Of a stretch of DNA of 64,000 bases, positions 25,150-37,400 are shown one piece after another (positions within the stretch are counted from its first letter, which is position 1; each line of letters opens with the position of its first letter). The stretch is taken from assembly GCA_033065855.1 (NCBI GenBank), contig JAVXUO010003006.1, positions 124,001 to 188,000 on the forward strand, in the 5' to 3' direction. The stretch is from Escallonia rubra. Its lineage: Eukaryota > Streptophyta > Magnoliopsida > Escalloniales > Escalloniaceae. The position numbers and the translations under genes are program-made. The notes under the pieces are model-generated. The model saw only the letters and a list, made by a program, of their open reading frames with translations. It ran no database searches and was not told where the DNA came from.

Positions 25150-26500
25150 AGAAGCCAAGCAAACTCTAGTTTATCGTGAGAACACAAACAGAAGCTGGGA
25201 TGTAGGAATCATGCCCCACTGCAAGGGACTATTTGGGGCTTACAGGCAGACATGGTAGCCTCACTCCCTGATAGCACAGGAAGCTACAAAGGGGTAGAGA
25301 AGATCACATCAGGTACCAAGTCAGCAGTTCCAAGTAAAAACTCACCCTCTCCATACTTAGAACTTCTGAGGGGTCATGGGAAAGGCCATTAGTTGTTCTA
25401 CTCCGTCTAATGTCTGCCTATAAGGTCGAGACTTGAAGTTGGCCTTGGCATCTATATACGAGGCCAGGGATTAACTGTGCTTTACCTTATGCCATTGGAA
25501 AGAGCGCAGTAAGGGAACATAAGGTGCACTTCAAACTGGAGGACAGAGAGGAAGGCGAGTCCTGGTCTATGAAGTGAAGTGCTCATAGGTCCACATTTGC
25601 AGCAAAGAGGAATTGATATAGCTTCTCACATCTGCTCTTCCCACGGAGGCCTGATTCGCAGAAAAGACCTGGTCCAAATGATGGTATAAGTGGCCCAAAA
25701 CCAAATGGGCCAAGGCGACTTTCTTACCGACAGTAAGGAAGGAGGCCAGCCTTTAGTAGGCTATGTAGGGACAGTCCTCAAAAAATCCAAGCAAAAAGTG
25801 CGCGGAGAGAAGTACTTAAATCCAGGCAACAATATAAGCCTCTTAAGTTCTGAGCCTAGTGCCATGAGGGCAATACTTAGTCCACAAATTGTAGACTATC
25901 CTAACTGTATGATCTTGGTAACCTGTGGGGTACTCGTTTGCTGAAGTCAGCCATTGCCCTAGAATATCTTCAATCCTCTCAGCCTCTGGGCTAGACTCGA
26001 GCAGAGAGAATGATCTTCAGTGAGCTCGAGTCCTAGGAGTTTGCATACGTCCTGGAGCATAACTGTGATTTCACCAAAGGCTGTCTCAAGGGTGTGACAC
26101 TCCGTACTTCAGCATGAGACCAATGTTAAAAAGGCCTCGTCGTCTCTGATAATAGATAGCTTAAGAGTGCTATAAGCTATCTTCAGAAGACCCACTTTCT
26201 TAATAATGGCATTAAGAAGGATGAGGCAAGATATCTTCTGTCCAGGCATCCCACTTGACAATAAGGGAATTGGCAGATTTGGAAGAAATAGGAGAGAAGG
26301 GAATGTTGCCACGTTCAATATGAAAACGAACGATGTGTTTATGGAGCAGACTCTCAGCTGCAGTTGGGGAATTAACTGCACAAAGCACTAAGGCACGCTC
26401 TCTTGAGGTTCTGTTGTCAGTTGCTCTTCCCCTTTTAACCAAAACTGGTCATCTTCAAAGAAAGGAGCCTTACGGTATTCGGTTTCAGATATAGTCTCCA
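25150..26500 (-). pseudogene. Decayed plant mobile domain (PMD) protein, transposon-derived
   Basis: Reading the minus strand with frame changes gives ETAFGEITVMLQDVCKLLGL (about 26025-26090), then ALAHLVLGHLYHHLDQVF (about 25660-25715) and SLLQMWTYEHF (about 25575-25610), and further FKSRPYRQTLDGV. These are successive landmarks of the plant mobile domain, found in MAIN/MAIL proteins and in MULE- and Ty3-type elements. Several stops and frameshifts break it, e.g. after the first motif and after LDFLRTVPT. No transposase or other element parts were recognised beside it. Confidence 0.65.
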
Positions 26501-26559
26501 TATTAAACTAGAGGCCATGGTTGCAGCAAAGGAAGGTTAATTCAATAAAGGGAAAAAGG

Positions 26560-26825
26560 TAGGAGGAGGGAAACAAGGAGCAAGAAGCCCAATTGACCGG
26601 TGGAATATATTGAACAACTGAGTTAAGCAACAACAAACATTAAGAGGGGTGTACTATTAATAAGAGAAGTCGCAGAAGGGATGAGGAGAGCGCGGGGGGG
26701 AACATGGAGCAAGAACCCTAATTGACCAGTGGAATAGATTGAATGACCTTTAGTTCAGCAGCAACAAATGTTGAAAGGGGTGAACTGTTTATAAGAGAAA
26801 TCGCAGAAGGGATGAGGATGAGCAG
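26560..26825. repeat. Two diverged tandem copies of a 125-bp unit
   Basis: GGAGCAAGAA, AATTGACC.GTGGAATA, GCAACAA and AGAAGGGATGAGGA occur in the same order at about 26577-26690 and 26705-26822. The purpose is unknown; they flank the 5' side of the PMD remnant. Confidence 0.7.
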
Positions 26826-27447
26826 TTCGAATGCAAGAATAGTTTAACTGAAAAACGCATTTCAATTGCAAAACGGATTGCTGAAATAGAAGGGATTTCA
26901 TAATGGATATGCACCCGAGACCCTACTACACCGAAGGCCAGGCGTGTATGATAACATGCGCGGGACAACATGTATTATTGATAGACGCAAAACCAAAGTG
27001 CTAAATGTAGTGAGGAATACTAGACTCGGCAATCCTGGGTCTTGAACATGAAAATCGATAAAGTTGAGATTTAATTGTAAATTTGAAAGCTCTATTACTC
27101 TTGAACGAAATAACAGATGTCTTCAAGGAAAGTAAACGTGTTTAACCTCAGGGTCCCCTAAAAAATAGCTTTCAGAGCTAAAATCATTACGACCTTGGGG
27201 TTTAACAAGAAATAGGCTCTTAGAGCTAGATTGTTTACATATTTTTCAGAAGTAAAGTCATCAAAATGGAGAAACTTAGGAAAAGAGAAGGGATCCCTTA
27301 GAAGGCAAGCAATGGAAAAATAACAGATTCAAGCAACTGAGACTGGCTTGGGGAATCAAGTCGGTCTCGAGTAAAGGCAGCCTTTGGTAAGGCGGTGAAT
27401 TCGGAAGAGAGAGAAATGTATGTCTATCTTTTGTGACCAGCATCTAC
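26826..27447. other. Gene-free stretch
   Basis: Nothing recognisable. It is purine-rich in parts and has only short, unsupported open frames. Confidence 0.45.
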
Positions 27448-27745
27448 GTTACATGGACTTGGTATGAGTGTTCAGGTCGGATACGTGTCCCAAGTGTCAG
27501 ATTCGTCTAGTTTTTAAAAAGTGTTAGACATGGGGACGCAAAAAAATGTTCAGTACGAGTGTGTTCTGGTCGGATACGTGTCCCAAGTGTCAGATTCATC
27601 TAGTTTTTAAAAATGTAAGACACACGGGGACTTGAAAAAATGTTCTAATACACACACACATCTATGTTACATGGACTTGGTACGAGTGTTCAGGTCGGAT
27701 ACGTGTCCCAAGTGTCAGATTCGCTAGTTTTTAGAAATGAAAATT
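27448..27745. repeat. Three tandem units of about 100 bp (GGTCGGATACGTGTCCCAAG type)
   Basis: The core GGTCGGATACGTGTCCCAAG followed by TGTCAGATTC.CTAGTTTTTA occurs three times (about 27476, 27571, 27693). The first and third are preceded by TTACATGGACTTGGTA.GAGT. Related fragments lie at 27845-27905 and in an intron of copy B (60088-60180), indicating a dispersed family with local tandem amplification. Confidence 0.75.
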
Positions 27746-27905
27746 GGTGTGTTATTTGATGCACATGATTATAATTGAGAACTTGTCCTATATCAAAGCA
27801 ACAACGAATTAAACTGGAACACTAAGATAGTTTCATAGTGGCATATCCTATGAGTGTCGGACACATATCACATTCCCATTTCTAAGTGTTGAGTGTCCGG
27901 CACGG

Positions 27906-28374
27906 GTTCTTTACGCATTCTAAAGAGTTCATGTAATGTAGATCAGTACAAAAGCTACGCCTATAAATACCCCGTTGTATTCAGACAACTATTCATTCAT
28001 GATCTCTTGAAAATGTGGAATCTTGTGTTTCTCCGGTCCTTTAATCATTTTAGCCAGTGTTCTATAATTCGTAATCTGTGACATTTTGTTGTTGAGTCGG
28101 TGCAAATACCATCCCGAAGCAAGTGCGATGCCCTGATTTTTCGGAGTACCAATCCTATTCCCCTTAGGTGGCACTTACTATCTATAATTGCCGCAATATT
28201 ATTGTTGGAATCCCTGTTCAAGAAAGACCTTTTGAGGATGCTCAGAAGCATTATGCTGATAACATTGTCAAAGTTGGTCATGTTGATTTCACTAGCATAA
28301 ATTCTCAACAGCGCTTCTAGATAAGGAATTATATTCCTCTTTCTTTTGAAGAGGGGGTCGGTTTCCTGGGAAGG
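27906..28374. other. Gene-free stretch before the copy C breakpoint
   Basis: No gene recognised. Similarity to the receptor family begins abruptly at about 28375, inside what corresponds to intron 20 of copies A and B. Confidence 0.5.
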
Positions 28375-28418
28375 TGTACGGTAATAATCTGATCTACTCC
28401 TGTTTTCATTAACCTCGG

Positions 28419-31400
28419 AACTAAAAGGTCACACTGGGGGCAAGCTATCAGCAATTCACATAACATTGATCGCAGTAGCCTTAATTACCTTCAGTTTGTT
28501 TCTTACTCTACTGTGTTTATTGCGTATGTGTTGAGTTGGACCGGAAAGGTGTCCTGATGAAGGTGAGAACAAATACTGAACAACTTAATGTTGGACAACA
28601 TTACCGCAGCGCCCCCCTCCCCCCCCCCCCCACAACACGCTTTTTTATGATTTAATGAACTTCTAGGAAACGACATCTAAATAATTGGTGTTTGTCTTGG
28701 AACAGAAAAGCACATTGAGCTCCCATGTGGTCCGGTTTCTGTCAAGCAGATAATTAAAGCTACTCATAATTTCAGCACCAAGATGGCGATAGGCAAAGGG
28801 GGTTTCGGCATTGTCTATAAGGTTATAAATGTTTTTTTCTTCCCTTCACCCCTCTATTAAAGACCGTATGCATCTAACACCTCCCCATACCCTAACAGGG
28901 CAGGAGATTTATGCAATGGGATAGCCCATGTATATGTATAATACACAGACCGGAGGTTGGGGGAGTTGTTTGGACTTAGCTATGCAGGGAAATCTTAGCT
29001 AGACTGTAGTTAGAACTTAGTTAACTTCAAGCATGGTCAACCAAAAATTTTATACATAATTTCATTAAAAACTTATGATCAGTGTGAGGTTCTGATGTAG
29101 AAAAGAGAAACAACCATGAGTAATACCTGTCAGCATAGCAAAATATTAACCAAATTCTTATGTATAAAGTGGTTTAAAGTTATAATTAGTGTTTGGTTCT
29201 AATGTAGAAAAGAGAATCAACCATGATGTGTATCAAGCATTACCCTTTTTGCTAGTATTCTTATTATACCTGTCTATATTTGTGTACATTCTTCTTTTCT
29301 GTATCAGTATTTTTGCCCTTCCATCCGACACATTTTTTAGCGTGTGTCAAGTCATCCACACTCTCTGTGGTAGCTCCACTTTCTGTAAGAGAAATATACT
29401 CTTGCTTGGCTGCAGGCTCAACTTCATGGTCAGGTTGTAGCGGTGACAAAGCTTTCTAGTCCGTCAAAGGATAAACTAGAAGAGTTCAACACGAAAGTTC
29501 ATACCCTTTCTTCTTTAAAGCATGAGAATCTTGTTCAATTATTCGGGGCATATTGTGGAAAGGAGTTACATTTGTTGATATACGAGTGCATGGAACACAA
29601 CTCTATTGCTGAAGCTTTATTTGGTAATTCCTTCATAGTCAAGCACAAGCCGTTCTGAATTTTATTTTTGCAGTTATGTCAAGCACAAGCCGTCTTCATA
29701 AACTGAAAGCCTAGTGTATACTGAAGCTTAGTAGGTTCAGATCGATAGTTACCTATATACACCCATGTAGCTTTACACGCTGCAATTAAGTTTGTTTTTA
29801 CTTGATGTCATGCAAACTAACCCCACAAAATCATCATGTTATAAAGACCCTTTCTCTCAATTGCTAATAATGTCAACTGTAAATTGCTCCAAAACAATTG
29901 TTGGAGCCAGACATGGAGAGAATTCTATACTTTTAGAAATGTTGCTACTCTCTCTCTCTCTCTCTCTCTATATGTGTGGCTCTGTGTGTGTTTGACAGGA
30001 ATTTTTTAGCATTTTAAGGAAATCTGGATCCTTGTTGCTCAATATATATAGGTTTGGACTAGAAAACGAAGGTTATTATAGGAAACCCATTGCTGGAAAG
30101 TGAAAGGGGGTCATCCCAAGACCAAATATTGCCCTACAACAGCGTTTCGACATAAACCAACCCAAAACACTAATGGAGGTGGTCTATCAGCACTCTTGGG
30201 CAGGGATGCTACTAAGGTCAGTTTTCTCGTTTGGTTGTATACAATGTGCCCATACAACAACTAATTTAGCTCGAGACCCTGAAGGAGCAGGCACAATAAT
30301 AAAGGATATCAGTAATCAAAAGATGAGAACTTCCTAAAAGTCCTTTTCCAATTTGATGCTTGCATTTAATTTGACTCCAGATAAAGGGAGTTCTTATTTT
30401 TAATTCGTCAATTATCCTAGGTCTGTAGTTTTTTGTGATAGCTAATGTTTATTATCTTATTCACAATTTAGCATTATTGCTGTTGCCTTGTGGTAATTTT
30501 GTGTAGCTTGACATTGTAGTGTGTTGCTTGGTTGACAATCAGAAACACGGTCTTCATTGAAACTCGACTGGAAAACTAGATGTGAGATCTGCCTTGGAAT
30601 AGCAAAGGGTTTGAAGTACTTATATGAAGAATCAGGGCTCAAGATTGTTCACAGAGACATCAAGGCACAGAATATTCTTCTCGGTGAGACTGATGGAAAC
30701 CTGAAGGCTAAGATATCCCACTTTGGATTGGCAATGCTTTGTGACGAGGGAAATGAAATTATGGTCCGCCGAGTAGCTGGGACGAGGTAAGTTTCAATAT
30801 GCTTCCCTTGGTATATGTTCTAATCTGAGAAACCTAAAGGAAGAAGATGATGTATCAGATCTGAGCTTTAATTTGAATGTCTGCTTATATATATACTCTT
30901 TCTGATCTTCAAATGCACTAGGACCAAAAAAATCTTCAAATGCGTGCTTTCCATCTCAGGTTAGTTATTTTTATATGACAGTGGGCATCTTGCACCTGAA
31001 TATGCAATGAGGGGAATATTGTCACATAAAGCAGATGTTTACAGCTTTGGAGTTCTCCTACTTGAAATTGTTTGTGGGAAGAGCAATGCAATATCTAGGC
31101 CAAACCAAGAGACTGTGTATCTCCTTAATATGGTATGGCACAGCATTTGCACTCTCTCCTGCTAAAATGATTATAAAAATGAGTGTGTTTTGGTCTAAGC
31201 ACACTACGGAGACTAGCACTTTGTTTCTCTTCTAACCTTGATATTTCGCAATTAGCTCTTAAAATCCTAAGGTTTACAAGTTGTTGCAGTCAACAAAAAG
31301 GCTAATGCATGCTAGGTAATCCGTCACAATGAAAGGCTGAAGTGAGACAACTCAAAAGGTCAAGGTTTTAAGAGCAACAAAATGCAAATATCAGGCCTTT

Positions 31401-32375
31401 ATGTTATGTGCACATCCATTACTTCATATTCCTTTAAACTCCTCCAGTAGGTTACTTTTCTTTATTTGTCATATCATTAGTACCGGAAGCAAGCAATATT
31501 AAGTGGGACTTAGATGTATTCCTTGGGTAACCGATGTCTATCTTGGATTATTAGGTTGTGTTGATTAAGTTCCTATTTTTTTCCTAGTTTACTGGTGTAA
31601 GTGGACTGTTCTTAGTTCAATGCTTATATCTGTAGGTACTGGGGTTTTGGGTGGTTAGCCATAGGATTCCTTATGTATATAAGCTCTCGTATCGAATAAA
31701 ATGGACAGACTTTGGAAAGGAACCCTTCGTCCATTTTCTTTCTATTTTAATTTAATTTATCAAAGATATGTAATATCTGTTGGAAAATTAAGTTGATTTA
31801 ATTCTTTAGAGTGGTTATTAGTGTCACGTGTTAGTGAGTCATAGAAATATACCTTAGTGGTGCATAAGTTACAAGTACATTAGTGTCATATGTGCTTAGT
31901 GCAAGTAGTGGGTTAGTGGTAGCTTAATTGTATGTCAACGTGTTACTTAGAAACATTATAAGAAGCTTTGTATGTCTAGTCATTATGTAAGGTGCAAGAA
32001 AGAAAGAAATGAAATTTTAAGTTGTATGTGTTGTCTTCAATATCTTTCCATGTCCTCCTAATTTGTCAGAGTTTGAGTAACCTTTTCTCTCGAACATTAT
32101 TTGGTTACGTATCAAGTTAGTGCAATTACTTGCCCAAGTCTCAAGTTTCGAGCTTATCATTTATTGCTGAATTGCAGGCTTATGATTTTAATAAACAAGG
32201 GATGCTCGCTGACTTGGTCGACAAAGATTTGTCCAACTGCTATGATTTCCCTCAACCCATGAGAATCTTAAACTTGGCCTTGACTTGCACCAGTGTAACC
32301 CCGTCTCATAGGCCAACGATGTCAGAAGTTGTGAGCGTGCTTCAAGAGGAGAAAACTGTTCCAGCAAGTCCTTGA
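28419..32375 (+). pseudogene. Copy C: truncated receptor kinase copy (membrane and kinase part only), catalytically degenerate
   Basis: Six exons correspond to exons 21-26 of copy A: 28419-28562, 28706-28821, 29416-29623, 30543-30786, 30982-31132, 32178-32375. The ectodomain is missing. The acceptor of the first exon is CGG instead of CAG, and TGA at 28532-28534 replaces a Trp codon after the membrane helix. The glycine loop is kept (IGKGGFGIVYK). However, the VAIK Lys is Thr (VAVTK, codon 29446-29448), the alpha-C Glu is Lys (FNTKV, 29494-29496) and DFG is HFG (codon 30719-30721). HRDIKAQN and APEY remain. An extra base in the tail gives an early stop at 32373-32375. Exons 22-25 otherwise read through without stops. 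Confidence 0.9.
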
Positions 32376-33600
32376 TGCCCCTCTGAATGATAGTTCTAGT
32401 ATGACCATGGCTGGTGCCTACCTCACTTCTTCTGCTGAAATCTCAGCACTTCCACTGAAGTACCATCAAGTGCATTGACGTCATAGAACCACGAAAAGAA
32501 CTTAAGTGTGGCTCCCCAGCTTGACACATTAAGCTAGAGTAACATCAGAAATCACGGTATCATATATGGCTGGTGCAAGGTCCTCTTCTTGTACCTCTCA
32601 AGGAGTGCTTGTGTTTCTTTTGGTGTTGCAAACTATACTATTGATGTGGTGTGGATTGTGGCCTACTACCAAAGTTATTTGCAATGTACGTGGTTTGTAA
32701 TGGTATCTCTTTCTTTTGATAGTGATTGTAAGCTGTTTGTGGACTACTTTAGACAACTGTTTCATTAGGTTTGTATTTTCCTTGTGATATTACAAGAATG
32801 TTGGATGTTTATGGGCCTTTCATTTTTAAGATTCGTAACCTAATTGTGGGGATTTTGTGCATATAAAGATTACAGGCTCGTATTACAAGTTCTTAGATGG
32901 GGCAGGGTTGGCAAAATGGGAGGGTGGGTCGGGTTTGGGTGCGGGTTACACACGTTGCGTATTAATGGGTGGCTAACCCTTTTCTACCCATTTAGTTGTG
33001 AATTTATTGAATTTTTTGATAAAACGGGTTTGTTCTTCCCAGATTTTTGGCAATAATGACTCAGCGTATGCATATTGCAAGAATCTTGGATGTTTCTTCT
33101 TGAAGTTTATAACCGAATTGGATTACCAAAATCGTGGATGTTTGTGCTTAAGATTTGCAACCTAATTGTGGATTTTATGCATCTAAAGATTTGGTTCATT
33201 AAAGGATTATATACTTGTATTACAAGATGTTCTTAGACGAGGTTATCACCGTCTCATTAATGTTTTGTTGTTATGACAGTCAATAATAGTGCGCTTACCA
33301 AACTGAAGTAGGATCTTTGCATCAAACCCACTTTGTCTATACTCCCGTTCGGGTGGCTCCTTAATATAAGTGTCTCCTTTGACATTGAGGACATGTTGGA
33401 ATCTTGTGTTACTGTTAACTTTGCGACAAAATGTTAAGTAGATTATATTTAAGGTGCCAATAAAGCTGATTGATGGCACTTGTGGTGACAAACGGCTGCA
33501 GCGAAGTCAGCAATTGGCAAAGATACCACTGGATATCTTTAACAAAAATTTACTGTCACAATACAGGAGGAAAACTCGTAGCAATTAAATCTAATGGTGG
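32376..33600 (+). repeat. 3' flank of copy C, duplicate of the copy A flank
   Basis: Runs parallel to 20162-21400 with small indels, showing that the duplication behind copy C reached from intron 20 to about 1.2 kb past the stop codon. No gene is called in it. 33600-33880 holds nothing recognisable. Confidence 0.7.
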
Positions 33601-33879
33601 TGTACACCGCTTGGCGAACCAAATGCCATCACTTATTGTTATTTCATAAGCGCTCTTTTGTCATGACAAACCCACTGTTAGTCTAATGGACTTGACGTTA
33701 TCTGTAACAAGGCCTAATAGTTGTGACATCAATGTGATTAAAATCTATAGTAATCATCACCATAATGTTCCAGTATAGATCATCACCAAATGACGTAAAT
33801 AGTATCTTAGCTTTTTAGAAATGATTTTGATCGCTCCTTTAGATAGTGATTAAAAGTGGTATTAAACAAAATACAAAAA

Positions 33880-35760
33880 TAAAATTCGAAATGGACAATT
33901 TAAAAAGAACCAATAATGTGAAACAATAGTAATGACCTTCTATGATACTGGAAGCTTTGTGTAAAGCTAAAATGGAGAAGATCAGAACACATTAGGTCCT
34001 ATACATTATCGAACTAATGTTATGATCAAATGTACAAAAACCCATTGTCAACCAGATTTTGTATAGCTAACAAAAGATTTAAACTAATAAATTTATCAGT
34101 GCAAACAATAGCATAATTGCAAAGAAAAAGTAAAATCAACCTAAATGGTTAGTGCGAAAAAATACATATGCATGATGCATCAGGTTACATAAGTATAGCA
34201 CGGCACTGTGAAAAGCGAAGAAACCTAAGATGATAAGCGTCTAGAGATCACACTTTGGGAGTAATAATTAGGCTATGAGAGAACAAAGATGGAAAAGTTA
34301 TATGATTTGTTCTAAGTTTAAAAGAAGAGAAATAATTTTGGTGAAGTAATGATCCGATAAAGAAATATCAAAGTATTAAAGTGTTATTTTGGACCTAAAT
34401 TTGGGATATCCACCAATTGAAACTTTTTAAAATAAAGTAAAAGAAAAAAGGATGGAAGGGTAACTTACATATTCTTATAGAGAATTCAAACCCTATTTCT
34501 GATTTCTAGTAGGTAAGATTAAAAGAGGGAAAAATGTGTAACACAAAAATCCATTTCCTAAAACATTGATAGATTGAATAACTTAAAAGATGAGGGAAGA
34601 ATATTTATGTCGAGAATTAATGAGATACTTACAAGTTATTCACGATAATGACCCTTTCCGGAAGGATTTTTAAAGACTCTCGAAATTGCAATAACTTTCT
34701 CCTTTCACCTATAATTAGATAGATAAAGTTATCTATAATGCTAATAGAGCAATACACCGTAAGAGTAAAGGATACTTTTGGTTGCAATAGGAATTGTAAT
34801 CGAAGACTAGGTTGCTGAATATAGTCGGTGAAAATTTTGCAAAATTTTTGTATGACTAATTTAACGATATTTTAAATTTTTAGCTTCATTAATTACATGA
34901 AAGTGTTGTCGGCCATTAATTGTCATATCTGTATTTGAAACTGTACACTTCTTTGAGAAAAGTCTTTTATACCTTGACGTTAATCGCTTTGCATCGAACA
35001 TTTTTGGTGAGATAGTGCACTTATCATTTGGCAATTCTTTACCAATGACCAAATTGGAAAAACTTTTCATAGTTCCAAAAGAAGTTATGAGCGTAAACAT
35101 AACGTTCCGAACTGAAGTTGTTATATATTTAAGACTTTTAAGTAACAAAATGTTACTGAAAAACACATCATACGGAGAGTAATAATTTAAGAAGAGTAAC
35201 ACGACATTAAGAAAGACCAATCTGGTCAACAATTGTGACTCGTGTTCAACTAACATATCTAATTCTTCACCACAACAAATTTGACCTCTATGGACTTCAT
35301 CCAATGTACTGAGTTGAATCTAGAGGGAAAAAGATCACCACGAAGAAAGGTTGTCAATGTCAAGACTCTCGAAATTGTAATAACTTTCTTTATTACCATC
35401 AACATCCCTCTGTTATTCGGGACACCGGAGGGATGTTGATGGTAATAAAGAAAAGTAAGAGAGAAGATGCTTTGACGTGAGATTGGCCACCATGTTCGTA
35501 TCTCTTCTTTTCTGTGGAAAAATTGGATTACCAAGCTTTCAAGCAATAATTGGCTCATTGGTCCTTCTTTTCTGTGGAAAAATTGGATTGTCATGCTTTA
35601 ACGTGAGATTGGCCATGTTCTTCCCATCTGGGTGATGAGAGAGCTACAGCTCTGAGAAGTGGCATATGTCACTTCACTCTGAAAAGGTAATATTGCTGGA
35701 GCCCGGAGTCCCTTTTTCCACACTTACCTCTGAAAAGGCTCATCGGGTCTAATTACGCAC
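33880..35760 (+). repeat. 5'-flank copy 1 of the receptor family
   Basis: 33880-34620 matches the flank upstream of copy B (50500-51190), e.g. TACATATGCATGATGCATCA and AAAGAAGAGAAATA. 34610-35720 matches 42655-43740, e.g. GAGATACTTACAAG, GACTCTCGAAATTGCAATAA and ATATTGCTGGAGCCCGGAGT. No signal-peptide exon follows. Minus-strand open frames here (34861-35304, 35259-35594) are interrupted in the second copy and I do not recognise them; I do not call them genes. Confidence 0.7.
35385..35453. repeat. Perfect inverted repeat, 26-bp arms, 17-nt loop
   Basis: Arms 35385-35410 and 35428-35453 are exactly complementary (right arm begins GAGGGATGTTGATGGTAATA). A second copy in flank copy 3 (about 43428-43490) has the same layout with mismatches in the arms (TATTATCATC; GGGACGCTGAT). 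Transcribed, it would form a long hairpin. Confidence 0.9.
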
Positions 35761-36439
35761 TAATTAAAGTGACTCCACATTTTTAACACTAACGAAAGAA
35801 ACAAAAAAAAAAATGAGCATTTCCATTTGTTGACATAAGTGATTATTTGCACCACGAAGATTCAACTTTTAAAGAATGAATTCATCAATATTATCATTGT
35901 TTTAACTATATATATACTCACATGCAAGTCATTGTTCGTAAGCATTTGATTGTACGTGGAGAAAAAAATTAAAGTGCACCGCCTCAAAATACATAAATAA
36001 ATAGAATGCAAATGATATTGTGGTAAAAGAGGACCAAACTGCAAGCCGAAGAATCGAATTTAAGACCTTGTCAAATTGAAACTCTGATATAACATTAAGT
36101 TATTAGTTGTTCTAAAAGTTTAAACTTTTAAAAAATAAGGACCAATGATGTTATTATGTTTGAAAACATTGGAGGAAAGGAAAAAAAAAAGTGAAACAAA
36201 TCAAAAGTTGTGAATTGGGCATATAACAAGCTCAACAAATTAGACAGCTTGTTTAAGCTGTCTAATGGTTGAATCAAACAAATGCAGGAATCAATTATAA
36301 AGAGGAAGAAAGGAGTTGGGGTTTGGGGTATTTTGGACTCTAGGTTTCGAGTGAGAATCGGGTGAAACATAGGTGGATGATCCGCGTAGATATTCAATAA
36401 TTGCCTGCATCTTATTTTTGCTCATATCCTTCAACTATA

Positions 36440-37400
36440 TTTGGAACCACATAATTGATGAGATTTCATTTCAAATAATCAAATTTTGTTGTTTTGAACA
36501 TTTAAAAGAGGAATTGAAATTAGATTTCATGAGATTTGACTGAATTTGGTATGAAATTCGATAAAAAATAGTCGAATTTCTTTGGATTTGGATTTGCTTG
36601 TATTAAAAGTATTTATTTACTTATCTTGGCCCTTTTTTTTATCTCTCAAACAATGAATACATCACAACTGTCTTCATTGTCGCTACCGCCACTTCATTTT
36701 TACTACCACCACCTATACCACTACTGTCACAACCGCAGCCCCCTCTAGTGCCACCACTACCATTACTGCCACCACCACCAACATATCTGCCACAGTTGCT
36801 GCTGCCACCACCACCTCCGCTGCTGCTGGCACCGCCACTACCGTCACCGCCACCGCCACCGCCACTACCGTCACCGCCACCGCCACTAACGGCACCACTA
36901 TTGCCACCATCACCACCACCACTGTCACCATTACCACCGCTGCCACCACTATTATTACCACCACCACCACCACTGCCACTGCCACCACTACCGTCGTCGC
37001 CACTATTATCGCCATCACCGCCACTATTGCCGTTGCTATTGTCACCACTACCACTATCGCCGCTACCACTACTGTCATTATTGTCATTATTGACGTCACT
37101 TGACCGCCACAAGTTACACCTCAATACCATTACTACCATCATTACCATCAATTGACCCCTCAACAACTGTCGCTACCCAGTGTGGTGTCGTCATCACCAC
37201 CATCATGTGGTGGCACCAGTACACTAGACATCACTTATTATAGTTCGTTTTTCATCATAAGTCAAGAATATAATTGTCAAAAAAATTATTATCTTTTCAT
37301 TTCCTTCGTTCTCCGAACACAGATAAAAATTCAGTAATTTGAATTCCCTTCCCTTCTAAATAAGAAAAAGTAAATTGAATTACAAATTCAATTCCGAATT
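36440..37400. mobile_element. Nonautonomous element with CCN array, inside LINE remnant 1
   Basis: A triplet array of CCA/CCG/CTA units (about 36665-37210) is bordered by AT-rich arms. The left arm holds GAATTGAAATTAGATTTCAT and the right arm AATTGAATTACAAATTCAAT, roughly inverted. The right arm also has TTCTCCGAACACA, as in the MITE-like insert of copy A (CCCGAACACA). The same element lies at 46580-47490. Long Pro or Gly/Ser/Asp open frames over the array reflect only its composition. Confidence 0.5.

Noticed and set aside
27448..27745. CRISPR-like array
   Set aside because: Plant nuclear context, only three long degenerate units, and no regular short repeat-spacer pattern.
34861..35594. 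Minus-strand open frames of 147 and 111 codons
   Set aside because: The duplicate at 42900-43600 has frame breaks, composition is AT-driven, no family is recognised, and the second frame spans the hairpin repeat.
36639..37166. Long Gly/Ser/Asp-rich and Pro-rich open frames on both strands
   Set aside because: They are by-products of the CCN triplet array, open in several frames at once and without any domain; the same holds for 46834-47265 and 23364-23761.
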